Below are positions 35,953 to 45,269 of a stretch of 64,000 nucleotides of DNA, piece after piece; positions within the stretch are counted from its first letter, which is position 1; each line of letters starts with the position of its first letter. The stretch spans positions 10,278 to 74,277 of the forward strand of contig NZ_KE384332.1 of the NCBI RefSeq assembly GCF_000425225.1, in the 5' to 3' direction. The notes beneath the pieces are model-generated. The model had not been told where the DNA came from. It searched no databases and worked only from the letters and a program-made list of their open reading frames with translations. The position numbers and the translations under genes are program-made. The DNA comes from Pontibacillus marinus BH030004 = DSM 16465 (GTDB taxonomy: Bacteria; Bacillota; Bacilli; Bacillales; BH030062).

Positions 35953-38199
35953 ATGAAAAAAAGCAAAACAACCCATCGTATGTCGAAAATCATGATGGTC
36001 TTTTTCACGCTGCTTTTTGTGGTATTGTTCGGACGCTTTTTTTATATCCAGTCGACAGGTGAAATTAAAGGGGTAACCCTTGAAGACTGGGCTGAAAAAA
36101 AGCGGACGAGCTCATATTCCATTGATGCAAATCGGGGAAAGATTGTTGATCGGAATGGGATGACATTAGCCTATGATCGTCCAACTTATAGCATTTTTGC
36201 TATTGTAAATGAAGAATATTCAAAAGGATTAGACGAACCAAAGCACGTTGTTGATCCTTCCAAAACAGCTGAAAAGCTAGCTCCCATATTGAATATGGAT
36301 CAATCCAGAATCTCCTCAATCATTCAACAAGGAAAGGAACAGGATCGTTTCCAAGTTGAATTCGGCTCAAATGGGCGGTACCTCTCACAGGAAAAACGAG
36401 ATAAAATAAAATCTCTCAATCTACCAGGTATTAATTTTAGAGCGGAAGCAAAACGATATTATCCAAACGGAATGTTTGCCTCTCACGTAGTTGGATTTGC
36501 TCAACGAAAAGGTGAGGATGGTAAGATTACAGGGATCCTAGGGATTGAAAACCAAATGGACAAGAAGCTCACTGAAAAGAATGGTTCTATATCTTTTCAA
36601 CGAGATAAATATAATCAAAAGCTTCTAAACCCTGAAGAAGTCATCCAAGAACCTAAAGATGGGGACACCATTCAGTTAACCTTAGATCAAAAGATTCAGA
36701 CCTTTTTAGAAGATGCGATGACACATGTTGAAAAGCAATATGAACCGAAAAAAATGATGGCTGTGGTGATGGATCCCAAAACTGGAGAAGTTCTCGCCTT
36801 GAGTAATCGACCAAGTTTTGATCCTAATAACCGATCCAATATCCAAAATTGGTATAACGACGTAGTAGCTTACCCTTATGAGCCTGGCTCAACTATGAAA
36901 ATCTTCACTGTTGCTGCTGCAATGGATGCTGGTGTATATGATGGTAAGGAAACCTATGATTCGGGCTCTTACAAAATTGAAGAGATTACCCGACCTATTC
37001 GAGACCATTATCGACCTGGTTGGGGTGAGATCACTTATAACGAAGGGATTCAACGTTCCTCCAATGTGGCGGCAGCGAAGCTAGTATGGGAGAAACTTGG
37101 CACAGACAAGTTTTTAAGCTACCTAAGAGATTTTGACTTTGATCAAAAAACAGGTATAGATCTTCCAGGTGAAAAAGCAGGAAATATATTGTATAACTGG
37201 CCAATAGAAAAGTTAACGACAACATATGGTCAAGGAACCACCGTTACGCCAATGCAACTTATGAAAGCAGCAACTGCTGTAGCGAACGATGGGAAAATGA
37301 TGAAACCCTATGTGATTTCCAAGGTTTTAGACCCTAATTCAAATGAAACGATTCAAAAAACAAAGCCAGAAGTCGTTGGGGAACCAATTGATGCATCTAC
37401 GGCTAAGTCCGTACGAGAACTTCTAGGTAAAGTTGTTACAGGTGAGCACGGCACAGGGAAAAATTATAAATTAAATGACTTCTCAGTAGCTGGTAAAACA
37501 GGTACAGCCCAAATCCCTGATCCAGATGGTCCAGGCTACTTAAGTGGCTCCGATGAGGATTACATTTTCTCTTTCCTTGGTATGGCTCCTAAAGAAGACC
37601 CTGAGTTAATGATGTATGTTTCTGTAAAACAACCAAAGTTAAAAGGGAATGAATTGGGTTCAGAACCTGTTTCCTATATTTTTAAAACGGTAATCGAAAA
37701 CAGTTTACATTATCTAAATATCCAACCAGATAAACAGAACAAAAAGATGGATGTACAACCGAAAACCATAGAGGATTTATCAGGTAAATCGGTCAAGCAA
37801 GCGAAAAGTCAGATACAGAAGAAAGGCCTGAAACCTGTAGTATTAGGTGAAGGATCAACTATACAGAAGACACTTCCTGCTAAAGGAAAACAAGTTTTTC
37901 AAAATGAACGAGTCATGCTTTTAACTAAAGGGGACGTAAAAATGCCAGATATGAGTTCTTGGTCCCTAAGAGATGTATTGAAGTTTAGTGACTTAATGAA
38001 ATTGAAACTTGATTATATGGGAAGTGGGTTTGTATATAAACAAAGTATTCAACCTGGTTCAGTCGTTCGAAAAAGTGACTATCTTACTGTAGAACTATCT
38101 CCACCTGGAGAGCAGGGGCAGACACCTGAAATCCCTTCTGACGAGAACGAACGATCTATGCAAGAGCAACAAGAAGAAAAAGAAGATGAAGAGACGTAA
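35953..38199 (+). CDS. pbpB: septal penicillin-binding protein 2B
   Basis: Class B transpeptidase that crosslinks septal peptidoglycan. The 748-residue protein has one N-terminal membrane helix, a PBP dimer domain, and a transpeptidase domain with STMK about residue 313, SSN about 368 and KTG about 514. Two C-terminal PASTA domains (about residues 600-715) and a Glu/Gln-rich tail follow. It is essential for division in B. subtilis. AAGGAG precedes ATG 35953. Confidence 0.97.
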   Translation: MKKSKTTHRMSKIMMVFFTLLFVVLFGRFFYIQSTGEIKGVTLEDWAEKKRTSSYSIDANRGKIVDRNGMTLAYDRPTYSIFAIVNEEYSKGLDEPKHVVDPSKTAEKLAPILNMDQSRISSIIQQGKEQDRFQVEFGSNGRYLSQEKRDKIKSLNLPGINFRAEAKRYYPNGMFASHVVGFAQRKGEDGKITGILGIENQMDKKLTEKNGSISFQRDKYNQKLLNPEEVIQEPKDGDTIQLTLDQKIQTFLEDAMTHVEKQYEPKKMMAVVMDPKTGEVLALSNRPSFDPNNRSNIQNWYNDVVAYPYEPGSTMKIFTVAAAMDAGVYDGKETYDSGSYKIEEITRPIRDHYRPGWGEITYNEGIQRSSNVAAAKLVWEKLGTDKFLSYLRDFDFDQKTGIDLPGEKAGNILYNWPIEKLTTTYGQGTTVTPMQLMKAATAVANDGKMMKPYVISKVLDPNSNETIQKTKPEVVGEPIDASTAKSVRELLGKVVTGEHGTGKNYKLNDFSVAGKTGTAQIPDPDGPGYLSGSDEDYIFSFLGMAPKEDPELMMYVSVKQPKLKGNELGSEPVSYIFKTVIENSLHYLNIQPDKQNKKMDVQPKTIEDLSGKSVKQAKSQIQKKGLKPVVLGEGSTIQKTLPAKGKQVFQNERVMLLTKGDVKMPDMSSWSLRDVLKFSDLMKLKLDYMGSGFVYKQSIQPGSVVRKSDYLTVELSPPGEQGQTPEIPSDENERSMQEQQEEKEDEET

Positions 38200-38213
38200 T
38201 AAGACAGGCAGTG

Positions 38214-38242
38214 TTCTAATCGCGATTAGCCACACATAAAAT
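38214..38242 (+). promoter_or_regulatory. candidate sigma-E promoter of spoVD
   Basis: TTCTAAT (38214-38220), 14 bases, CATAAAAT (38235-38242). The -10 fits sigma-E (CATANANT); the -35 is only fair. spoVD is sigma-E dependent in B. subtilis. Confidence 0.45.
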
Positions 38243-38279
38243 GGATACAAGCTTACTATGGACATAAAGGAGATGTACC

Positions 38280-40229
38280 ATGAAACGTGTATCCAATGTG
38301 ACGCTAAGAAAACGATTAGTCACTGTCTTTTTACTTGCAATGGCTGTTTTTATCATTATTGACATTCGATTAGGGTATGTTCAATTTATTATTGGTGATG
38401 GGATTATGAAAAAAGCAAGAGAATCTTGGAGTCGTGATATCCCGTTTCAGCCAGAACGAGGTGAGATTGTAGATCGGAACGGAGAAATTCTAGCTGAAAA
38501 TGTGACCGCTCCATCTGTGATGCTCGCACCACGTCAAATTAAAAATCCTCAGCTTGTTGCTGAAAAACTCTCAGAAGTACTTGGTATATCAGTCGAAAAA
38601 GCTTATAAGCATGCGACGAAGAATGCGAATATTGAGAAAATCCAACCAGAAGGAAGAAAGTTAACGGAAGAGCAAGCCGAAACACTTAGCCAACTTAATC
38701 TTGACGGTGTTTATATCGCGAAAGATTCCAAACGCCACTATCCTAAAGGGGAGTATCTATCACATGTATTAGGTTTTAGTGGTATTGATAATCAGGGGTT
38801 AATGGGGCTTGAATTGTATTATGATGATTATCTTAAAGGAGAAGAGGGATATCTATCCTTTTTCGCTGATGCAAAAGGTAGAAAAATGCCCAAGCTCGCT
38901 GATGTTTATCAACCTCCGAAAGATGGGTATAATTTAAAGCTAACGATTGATGATAGGGTTCAAACGATCATCGAAAGGGAACTGGATAATGCGCAGGCAA
39001 AATACAATCCCGATGGGGCCTTAGCTATAGCAATGGATCCAGATACAGGAGAAATTTTGGCAATGTCTAGCCGTCCCACTTTTCATCCGGAAAATTATCA
39101 GCATGTTGACCAAGAAGTCTATAACCGCAACTTGCCGGTATGGAGTACCTATGAGCCAGGTTCAACTTTTAAGATTATAACGTTAGCAGCCACCTTAGAA
39201 GAAGGACTGGTGGATTTATATGATGACCACTTTCATGATAGCGGATCCATTAAAGTTGATGGGGCTACCCTGCATTGCTGGAAACGTGGAGGTCACGGTA
39301 GTCAATCGTACTTAGAAGTCGTACAAAATTCATGTAACCCAGGCTTTGTTACAATGGGTGAGCGTTTAGGGAAAGAAAAACTTTTCACGTATATCCGAGA
39401 CTTTGGGTTTGGTCAAAAGACAGGAATTGATTTACAAGGTGAAGGAAAAGGGATTTTATTTAAAGAAAGTCAGGTAGGACCTGTAGAGTTAGCAACAACT
39501 GCTTTTGGGCAAGGGGTCTCTGTAACCCCTATCCAGCAAGTAACAGCTGTTGCTGCTGCGGTGAATGGAGGATACTTATATCAACCTTATATAGCTAAGG
39601 AGTGGATTGATCCAGCCAGTGGAGAAGTCGTTGAGAAGAGTGAACCCCAAATGAAAGAACGTGTTATTTCTGCTGAAACCTCGAAAAAGATTCGTGAAGC
39701 ACTTGAAAGCGTCGTGGCTAAAGGAACAGGGCGTGGTGCGTATGTTGAAGGGTATAGAGTAGGAGGAAAAACAGGTACTGCTCAAAAAGTGGGGGAAGAT
39801 GGAAGGTATATGAGCAATAACCATATTGTATCCTTTATTGGGTTTGCCCCAGCAGATGATCCAGAATTGGTCGTTTATATAGCCATTGATAACCCTAAAA
39901 ACACGGTTCAATTTGGTGGAGTCGTAGCAGCTCCAATTGTTGGTAATATGATGGGAGATAGCCTTAGAGCAATAGGTGTGGAAAAACGTACGGATGGGCT
40001 TGAAAAAGATATTCAATGGCCTGATCTGCCAAGAGTGGAAGTACCCGATCTGATTGGTTTAGAAAAAAAGGATTTAACCAAGTATTTGGTGAATTTGTCA
40101 ATAGAAACAAGTGGGGAAGGGAAATACATTGTAGATCAAGCACCTAAAGCGGGAATAAAGGTTGAACAGGGTTCCAAAATTCGCCTTTTCTTAACTGACG
40201 AACCTCCTAAAAATGCCACATCTCAATAA
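38280..40229 (+). CDS. spoVD: sporulation penicillin-binding protein SpoVD
   Basis: Mother-cell transpeptidase that makes spore cortex together with SpoVE. The 649 residues show a membrane helix (about 13-33), a dimer domain, and the transpeptidase motifs STFK (about 295), SCN (about 350) and KTG (about 496). Unlike PbpB it has a single C-terminal PASTA domain, which separates spoVD from pbpB. The cysteine in the SCN motif and in HCWKRG could form the redox-sensitive pair known in B. subtilis SpoVD. Confidence 0.96.
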   Translation: MKRVSNVTLRKRLVTVFLLAMAVFIIIDIRLGYVQFIIGDGIMKKARESWSRDIPFQPERGEIVDRNGEILAENVTAPSVMLAPRQIKNPQLVAEKLSEVLGISVEKAYKHATKNANIEKIQPEGRKLTEEQAETLSQLNLDGVYIAKDSKRHYPKGEYLSHVLGFSGIDNQGLMGLELYYDDYLKGEEGYLSFFADAKGRKMPKLADVYQPPKDGYNLKLTIDDRVQTIIERELDNAQAKYNPDGALAIAMDPDTGEILAMSSRPTFHPENYQHVDQEVYNRNLPVWSTYEPGSTFKIITLAATLEEGLVDLYDDHFHDSGSIKVDGATLHCWKRGGHGSQSYLEVVQNSCNPGFVTMGERLGKEKLFTYIRDFGFGQKTGIDLQGEGKGILFKESQVGPVELATTAFGQGVSVTPIQQVTAVAAAVNGGYLYQPYIAKEWIDPASGEVVEKSEPQMKERVISAETSKKIREALESVVAKGTGRGAYVEGYRVGGKTGTAQKVGEDGRYMSNNHIVSFIGFAPADDPELVVYIAIDNPKNTVQFGGVVAAPIVGNMMGDSLRAIGVEKRTDGLEKDIQWPDLPRVEVPDLIGLEKKDLTKYLVNLSIETSGEGKYIVDQAPKAGIKVEQGSKIRLFLTDEPPKNATSQ

Positions 40230-40255
40230 GAACAATCGCAGAGCACCCTTTACTT

Positions 40256-40264
40256 TGCTATAAT
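40256..40264 (+). promoter_or_regulatory. extended -10 promoter of murE
   Basis: TGC-TATAAT at 40256-40264, flanked by an inverted CTTTAC..GTAAAG pair (40249-40277). The -35 is unclear. Confidence 0.5.
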
Positions 40265-40312
40265 TAAACGGTGTAAAGTGAAGAAATTCAAACAATGTAA
40301 GGAGTCACATTT

Positions 40313-41776
40313 ATGAAACTAGGAAACTTATTAGAGACTCTTCATGTATATACTGCAACGAAGAGTATAGAGAATGTACAAGTGAATGGAATTAAAATGG
40401 ACTCAAGAGCCGTACAGAAGAATGATTTATTTATTTGTATTGAAGGCTTCACGGTAGATGGTCATGATTTCGTCGCACAGGCTGAAGAAAAAGGAGCGAG
40501 TGCAATCATTGCCCAGAAACCGATTGAAGCCTCAATCCCTGTAATCTTAGTTAACGATAGCACAAAGGCGCTAGCTAAACTTTCTAATCATTTTTATGGT
40601 TACCCAACCAATCATCTTCATTTAGTTGGGGTAACAGGGACAAATGGAAAGACAACAACATCCTATTTGATTGATTCTATTTTCCAAGAGGCTCAGCAAA
40701 CAACAGGTTTAATTGGGACCATTCAAATGAAGATTGGTGAGAATACATATCCTGTAAAAAACACAACACCAGACTCGCTATTTTTACAGCAAAACTTTTC
40801 TCAAATGGTTGATGAAGGTGTAGATACAGCCGTAATGGAAGTATCATCTCATGCCTTAGACTTAGGGAGGGTCCATGGATGTGATTTTGATATAGCGGTT
40901 TATACCAATCTTTCACAGGATCATCTGGATTTTCATAAAGACATGGATGATTACTTGCGTGCTAAATCCCTTCTCTTCTCTCAATTGGGAAATGGATATC
41001 ACCAAAAGCCAAAATATGCTGTCATTAATCGTGATGATGAACATAGTGATTTTCTTATTAAAAGTACTGCACAAGAAGTCATTACATATGGATTAGATGA
41101 TCGAGCAGATATCGTTGCAAAAAATCTTAGCTTAACAGCAAGCGGAACCTCTTTCACACTAGGGACTCCTAAGGGGGACATTTACATTGAAAGCCCTCTT
41201 GTTGGAAAGTTCAGTGTGTATAATATGCTGGCAGCAGCTAGTACAGCATGGTTATCAGGAATATCACTCGAAACCATAAAAAAATCCTTGGAACATACGA
41301 AAGGTGTACGCGGGCGATTCGAACCTGTGTTAGCTGGTCAAGATTTCGGTGTTATTGTTGATTATGCTCATACACCTGATTCTTTAGAAAATGTTTTAAA
41401 GACAGTGAAATCCTTTGTTGAAAACAGGATCTTTGTTGTTGTTGGTTGTGGTGGAGATCGTGACCGAACAAAGCGGCCATTAATGGCTCAAGTGGCAGTT
41501 AAGTATTCAGATCATACCTATTTAACATCAGATAACCCTCGTTCAGAGGATCCAAAAGCCATTCTAGAGGATATGGAAAAGGGGATAACAGGCGAAGGTT
41601 ATACGGTTATCGTGGATCGAAGAGAAGCGATTAATGAAGCTGTTCAACATGCAACTGCCGGAGATGTGATCGTGATTGCTGGTAAAGGTCATGAAACCTA
41701 TCAAGAAATTAATGGTGAGCGAACTCACTTTGATGATGTAGAGGTTGCTAAGGAGAGTATTCAATCCAGATACTAA
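40313..41776 (+). CDS. murE: UDP-MurNAc-tripeptide synthetase MurE (meso-DAP adding)
   Basis: Adds meso-diaminopimelate to UDP-MurNAc-Ala-Glu in the cytoplasm. The 487-residue Mur ligase has the ATP loop GVTGTNGKTTTS about residues 105-116, SSHALDLGRV, and the C-terminal DNPR motif (about residue 406), whose Asp-Asn-Pro-Arg reads out meso-DAP rather than lysine. It is a complete three-domain enzyme, in contrast to the next gene. AAGGAG precedes ATG 40313. Confidence 0.97.
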   Translation: MKLGNLLETLHVYTATKSIENVQVNGIKMDSRAVQKNDLFICIEGFTVDGHDFVAQAEEKGASAIIAQKPIEASIPVILVNDSTKALAKLSNHFYGYPTNHLHLVGVTGTNGKTTTSYLIDSIFQEAQQTTGLIGTIQMKIGENTYPVKNTTPDSLFLQQNFSQMVDEGVDTAVMEVSSHALDLGRVHGCDFDIAVYTNLSQDHLDFHKDMDDYLRAKSLLFSQLGNGYHQKPKYAVINRDDEHSDFLIKSTAQEVITYGLDDRADIVAKNLSLTASGTSFTLGTPKGDIYIESPLVGKFSVYNMLAAASTAWLSGISLETIKKSLEHTKGVRGRFEPVLAGQDFGVIVDYAHTPDSLENVLKTVKSFVENRIFVVVGCGGDRDRTKRPLMAQVAVKYSDHTYLTSDNPRSEDPKAILEDMEKGITGEGYTVIVDRREAINEAVQHATAGDVIVIAGKGHETYQEINGERTHFDDVEVAKESIQSRY

Positions 41777-41789
41777 AGGAGCTGAATGA

Positions 41790-42731
41790 ATGGGATTCTC
41801 GACTGATTGGCTAGCTGAAATTCTTCCTGATTATCAAGGTGCAGTCGATTTAGGAATTGAGATTAGGGATGTTGAACAAAACCCTGCTCATTCCATGAAA
41901 AAAGGGCTGTATATTCCTCTTGATAAAAAGGGTGATCATGCAGACTTGTTAAAAGAGGCTATTTCAAATGGAGCTATTGCAGCTATTTGGGATAAGCTAA
42001 CACCTGTACCAGCTTTTTTGCCAACCGATTTTCCATTATTCTTTGTCGATCATTTACAATCTTCCTTAAATGAAGTAACAGAGGCTTATTTGGAAGAAGT
42101 GAATCCATGTACAGTATTTGTTACTGGAGATGAAGGGGTAGATATGACTCAAAATTGCTTATCTTCCGTTTTATCACAGCAATTTGAAGTTTATGAAGTA
42201 AACTGGACAGAAAGCTCCGATGAAGAGCTTTTTCTTCAACTTTTACAAATGCCTTCTGATACGGAGATGTTTGTATTGGGGGTTGAACTTGACGGTGTTG
42301 TTGACCTCCAAGACTTAGTGGAATTAGTCAAATTGGATTTTGGTGTTATTTCACATGTTTCTAGCAATGGGCATTCAGAAGATTTGATACAAAAAAGTGT
42401 TGAAATATTTGCTGGACTAAAAGAGAATAGTTATGTCCTTTTAGATGGAGATGACCCTTTATTTTCAGCACTTTTTTCGAAAGAAAACGTGCTAACATGT
42501 GGTTTCAAAGAAAAAAATAAAGAAGTCATTATTGACTCTGAAGAAGAGAGTTTTATGGTAAATACGTGTTCTTATCATCATCACAACGTGGACAAAAGCT
42601 TACTGAAGTACTTGGGATTTGCTGTGGTCATTGGTGAAAGAATAGGTCTAGATCAAGCATCTATACAGACGGGGTTAACAAATACCCATTACTATCAGAC
42701 AAATTTGTCCACTCCCACAATCCAAAAATAG
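41790..42731 (+). CDS. degenerate MurF-like protein
   Basis: A 313-residue protein aligning by eye with the first two domains of MurF. MKKGLYIPLDKKGDHADLL and ISNGAIAAIWDK match the UDP-binding domain; KLDFGVISHVSSNGH, EIFAGLKENSYVLLDGDDPLF and SYHHHNVDKSLL match the central domain. The P-loop position reads VTGDEGVDMTQ instead of TGSNGKTTT, so the lysine is gone, and the C-terminal D-Ala-D-Ala domain is missing (MurF is about 450 residues). It has a good site (AAAGGAG), a clean frame, and the place murF holds in E. coli. Ligase activity is unlikely; a scaffold or regulatory role is inference. Confidence 0.8.
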   Translation: MGFSTDWLAEILPDYQGAVDLGIEIRDVEQNPAHSMKKGLYIPLDKKGDHADLLKEAISNGAIAAIWDKLTPVPAFLPTDFPLFFVDHLQSSLNEVTEAYLEEVNPCTVFVTGDEGVDMTQNCLSSVLSQQFEVYEVNWTESSDEELFLQLLQMPSDTEMFVLGVELDGVVDLQDLVELVKLDFGVISHVSSNGHSEDLIQKSVEIFAGLKENSYVLLDGDDPLFSALFSKENVLTCGFKEKNKEVIIDSEEESFMVNTCSYHHHNVDKSLLKYLGFAVVIGERIGLDQASIQTGLTNTHYYQTNLSTPTIQK

Positions 42732-42743
42732 GGAGAAGGTTTG

Positions 42744-42875
42744 ATGAAGTTTAGGAAAGATTTTACCTTTCACATGATATATTCTATAAAGGACTTTTTT
42801 AATCAAAATGAAGTAAATGAAAAATTGTATGTACAATTGGACGGTCATATGCGAATAAAAGGAGGAAAACAATGA
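42744..42875 (+). CDS. possible 43-residue ORF coupled to mraY
   Basis: ATG 42744 lies behind GGGAGAAGG and the frame ends in TGA overlapping the mraY start (ATGA). The product is basic with aromatic residues and has no family I know. Its last codons contain the mraY ribosome site, so the overlap could be chance. It fills the 140 bases between the MurF-like gene and mraY. Confidence 0.4.
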   Translation: MKFRKDFTFHMIYSIKDFFNQNEVNEKLYVQLDGHMRIKGGKQ

Positions 42876-43855
42876 ATGCACAAGTACTATTAATCACTAT
42901 GGCAATAGCATTTTTAATTACCGTCCTCATCTCACCGATCTTTATTCCTTTTTTACGTAGGTTAAAATTTGGTCAAGAAATTCGAGATGAAGGTCCAAAA
43001 TCCCACCAGAAGAAATCAGGAACACCAACAATGGGTGGGTTGATGATTTTGGTTTCTGTAAGTATTACAACCTTGTTTATGGTTGCTAAATTTAATCCTC
43101 AAGCGATGAGCTTTGAAGTCTTCCTCATGTTATTTGTGATGATTGGCTACGGACTTCTCGGATTTCTAGATGATTTTATTAAAGTAGCCATGAAACGAAA
43201 TCTTGGCTTAACTTCTAAGCAAAAAATGTTAGGCCAGATCTTTATCGCTGCGGTCTTTTATATTATTTTATACCGTCATGATTTCCCGACACATATCGGA
43301 ATACCAGGTACTACCATGCAGTTTGATTTAGGTTGGGGTTATGCCATCTTAATTTTATTTATGCTTGTTGGTTCTTCAAACGCTGTGAATTTAACAGATG
43401 GGTTAGATGGTCTATTAGCCGGAACAGCAGCTGTAGCATTTGGTGCATTTGGTATTTTAGCTTTTCATGGTCATCCCCAGTTTGAAATTGCTGTATTCTC
43501 ACTTGCTGTTGTAGGGGCATTGTTAGGATTTCTTGTATTTAATGCCCATCCTGCTAAGGTGTTTATGGGGGACACAGGATCACTTGCGCTCGGGGGAGCC
43601 ATTGGTGCCATCGCCATATTAACAAAGTTAGAAATCTTACTAATTATTATTGGCGGTGTGTTTGTTCTAGAAACGCTTTCTGTTATTATCCAAGTTATTT
43701 CATTTAAAACGACTGGAAAACGCGTGTTTAAGATGAGTCCATTACACCACCATTATGAGTTAGTAGGTTGGTCTGAATGGCGAGTAGTTACTACATTTTG
43801 GCTTGTTGCTATCTTGTTTGCAGCTCTCGGGATTTATATTGAGGTGTGGCTATAA
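42872..43855 (+). CDS. mraY: phospho-MurNAc-pentapeptide translocase MraY
   Basis: Transfers phospho-MurNAc-pentapeptide to undecaprenyl phosphate, making lipid I in the membrane. The 327-residue protein with ten helices shows KSGTPTMGG, the metal-site [21 protein letters not shown] and the C-terminal [10 protein letters not shown] histidine motif. AAAAGGAGG precedes ATG 42872. Confidence 0.98.
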   Translation: MNAQVLLITMAIAFLITVLISPIFIPFLRRLKFGQEIRDEGPKSHQKKSGTPTMGGLMILVSVSITTLFMVAKFNPQAMSFEVFLMLFVMIGYGLLGFLDDFIKVAMKRNLGLTSKQKMLGQIFIAAVFYIILYRHDFPTHIGIPGTTMQFDLGWGYAILILFMLVGSSNAVNLTDGLDGLLAGTAAVAFGAFGILAFHGHPQFEIAVFSLAVVGALLGFLVFNAHPAKVFMGDTGSLALGGAIGAIAILTKLEILLIIIGGVFVLETLSVIIQVISFKTTGKRVFKMSPLHHHYELVGWSEWRVVTTFWLVAILFAALGIYIEVWL

Positions 43856-45204
43856 TGAAGACGTTAGAAAAATTCCCTTACCAGCACGTACTTGTTCTAG
43901 GCCTTGCCAAGTCAGGAGAAGCTGCAGCAACTCTTCTTCATGAAAGTGGCATACAAGTACGAGTAAATGATCAAAAGCCATATGAAGATAACCCTCAAGC
44001 TAAAACTTTAACCCAAAAAGGGATTGAAGTCGTGACAGGTGGACATCCCCTTTCTGTTTTAGAGGGAATAGATTATTTGGTGAAAAATCCAGGTATTCCT
44101 TATACGAATCCAATTGTCCAGGAAGCGGAAGAACGTGGTCTTCCTATCGTAACCGAAGTTGAACTTGCCTATAGATTAGCTGAAGGACCTATTATAGGCA
44201 TTACAGGATCCAATGGGAAGACAACAACGACAACACTGACCTATGAAATGCTTCAAGAAAGCAAAAGGCCAGTGAAGCTAGCTGGCAATATAGGTAAAGT
44301 TTCTTGTGAAGTTGCTCAATCAACTACAGATAAGGATACATTAGTTATTGAGCTTTCTTCATTTCAATTAATTGGCACTGAAACCTTTAAGCCTCATATC
44401 GCGGTATTTTTAAATTTATATGAAGCTCACCTTGATTATCATAAAACAATGGAACACTATGGGTATTCAAAAGCTCAAGTGTTTATGAATCAAGATGAAG
44501 GGGATTACGTCATTTATAATGCCGATCATGAGGACGTAACAAATTACGTGAAACAAGCGAAAAGTCAACCCATTCCATTCTCAACGACAAGTTATCAGCC
44601 TGAAGGTGTTTGGAAAGATGATGAATGGTTGTATTTGAAACAAGAGAAAATTGTACGACTAGAAGATATTATGCTAGTAGGTGCTCATAATATGGAAAAC
44701 ATTATGGCGTCTGTAGCAGCAGCAAAACTTTCTGGAGCAACAAATGATGGTATTACGAGCGTTTTAAAAACATTTTCGGGTGTTAAACATCGAATGCAAT
44801 TTGTAAAAGAGCTTCAGGGAAGAACGTTTTTTAATGATTCAAAAGCTACGAATCTCCTAGCAACATCAAAAGCTTTATCTGCGTTTGACACACCCACCAT
44901 TCTATTAGCAGGTGGATTGGATAGAGGTAATGAATTTGATGATTTAGCTCCGTACTTGAAAAACGTCCGTGCCATGATCCTTTTTGGTGAAACAGCACCG
45001 AAACTTCAAGAATTGGCTCAAAACAATGGAATAGAGCAATCGATCATAGTCGATAATGTTAAACAAGCAGCCGAAGAGGCGTACCGTATTTCGAATAAAG
45101 GCGATGTGATTCTTTTATCACCAGCATGTGCTAGTTGGGATCAATATCGTACTTTTGAAGAACGTGGAGACATGTTTATGGAAGCGGTGCATACATTAGA
45201 GTAG
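43855..45204 (+). CDS. murD: UDP-MurNAc-L-Ala:D-Glu ligase MurD
   Basis: Adds D-glutamate to UDP-MurNAc-L-alanine. The 449-residue Mur ligase has an N-terminal Rossmann region (VLVLGLAKSGEAAA), the ATP loop ITGSNGKTTTT about residues 115-125, FLNLYEAHLDYH and FNDSKATN. ATG 43855 shares one base with the mraY stop and follows GAGGTG. Its last codons hold a sigma-E-type promoter candidate for spoVE. Confidence 0.97.
   Translation: MKTLEKFPYQHVLVLGLAKSGEAAATLLHESGIQVRVNDQKPYEDNPQAKTLTQKGIEVVTGGHPLSVLEGIDYLVKNPGIPYTNPIVQEAEERGLPIVTEVELAYRLAEGPIIGITGSNGKTTTTTLTYEMLQESKRPVKLAGNIGKVSCEVAQSTTDKDTLVIELSSFQLIGTETFKPHIAVFLNLYEAHLDYHKTMEHYGYSKAQVFMNQDEGDYVIYNADHEDVTNYVKQAKSQPIPFSTTSYQPEGVWKDDEWLYLKQEKIVRLEDIMLVGAHNMENIMASVAAAKLSGATNDGITSVLKTFSGVKHRMQFVKELQGRTFFNDSKATNLLATSKALSAFDTPTILLAGGLDRGNEFDDLAPYLKNVRAMILFGETAPKLQELAQNNGIEQSIIVDNVKQAAEEAYRISNKGDVILLSPACASWDQYRTFEERGDMFMEAVHTLE
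45169..45197 (+). promoter_or_regulatory. candidate sigma-E promoter of spoVE
   Basis: GACATGTT (45169-45176), 13 bases, CATACATT (45190-45197), the latter a near-perfect sigma-E -10. It lies in the end of murD. Transcription would begin about 45204, at the first arm of the leader hairpins. Confidence 0.55.
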
Positions 45205-45269
45205 GGGGCTTGTTTACTCGATAAAAAATGCCCCCAATGTTCAAGTGGTTGAACCAAGGGGGATTTTTT
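45204..45269 (+). promoter_or_regulatory. spoVE leader with two alternative hairpins
   Basis: Hairpin 1 pairs GGGGGC (45204-45209) with GCCCCC (45230-45235). Hairpin 2 pairs CCCCC (45231-45235) with GGGGG (45258-45262), with an inner GTTCAA-GTGG-TTGAAC stem, and ends in T6 (45264-45269) directly before the spoVE ATG. Both use the same C run, so they exclude each other. Hairpin 2 has the form of an intrinsic terminator and contains the spoVE ribosome site AAGGGGGA. Confidence 0.7.

Noticed and set aside
41790-42875. murF broken by a frameshift or sequencing error
   Set aside because: The P-loop is altered inside the intact frame, and the remaining 140 bases before mraY are too short to hold the missing C-terminal domain in any frame.
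45204-45269. Simple terminator of the murD transcript only
   Set aside because: The T run touches the spoVE start codon and the stem contains its ribosome site, so it must also affect spoVE; the competing upstream G run would be unexplained.
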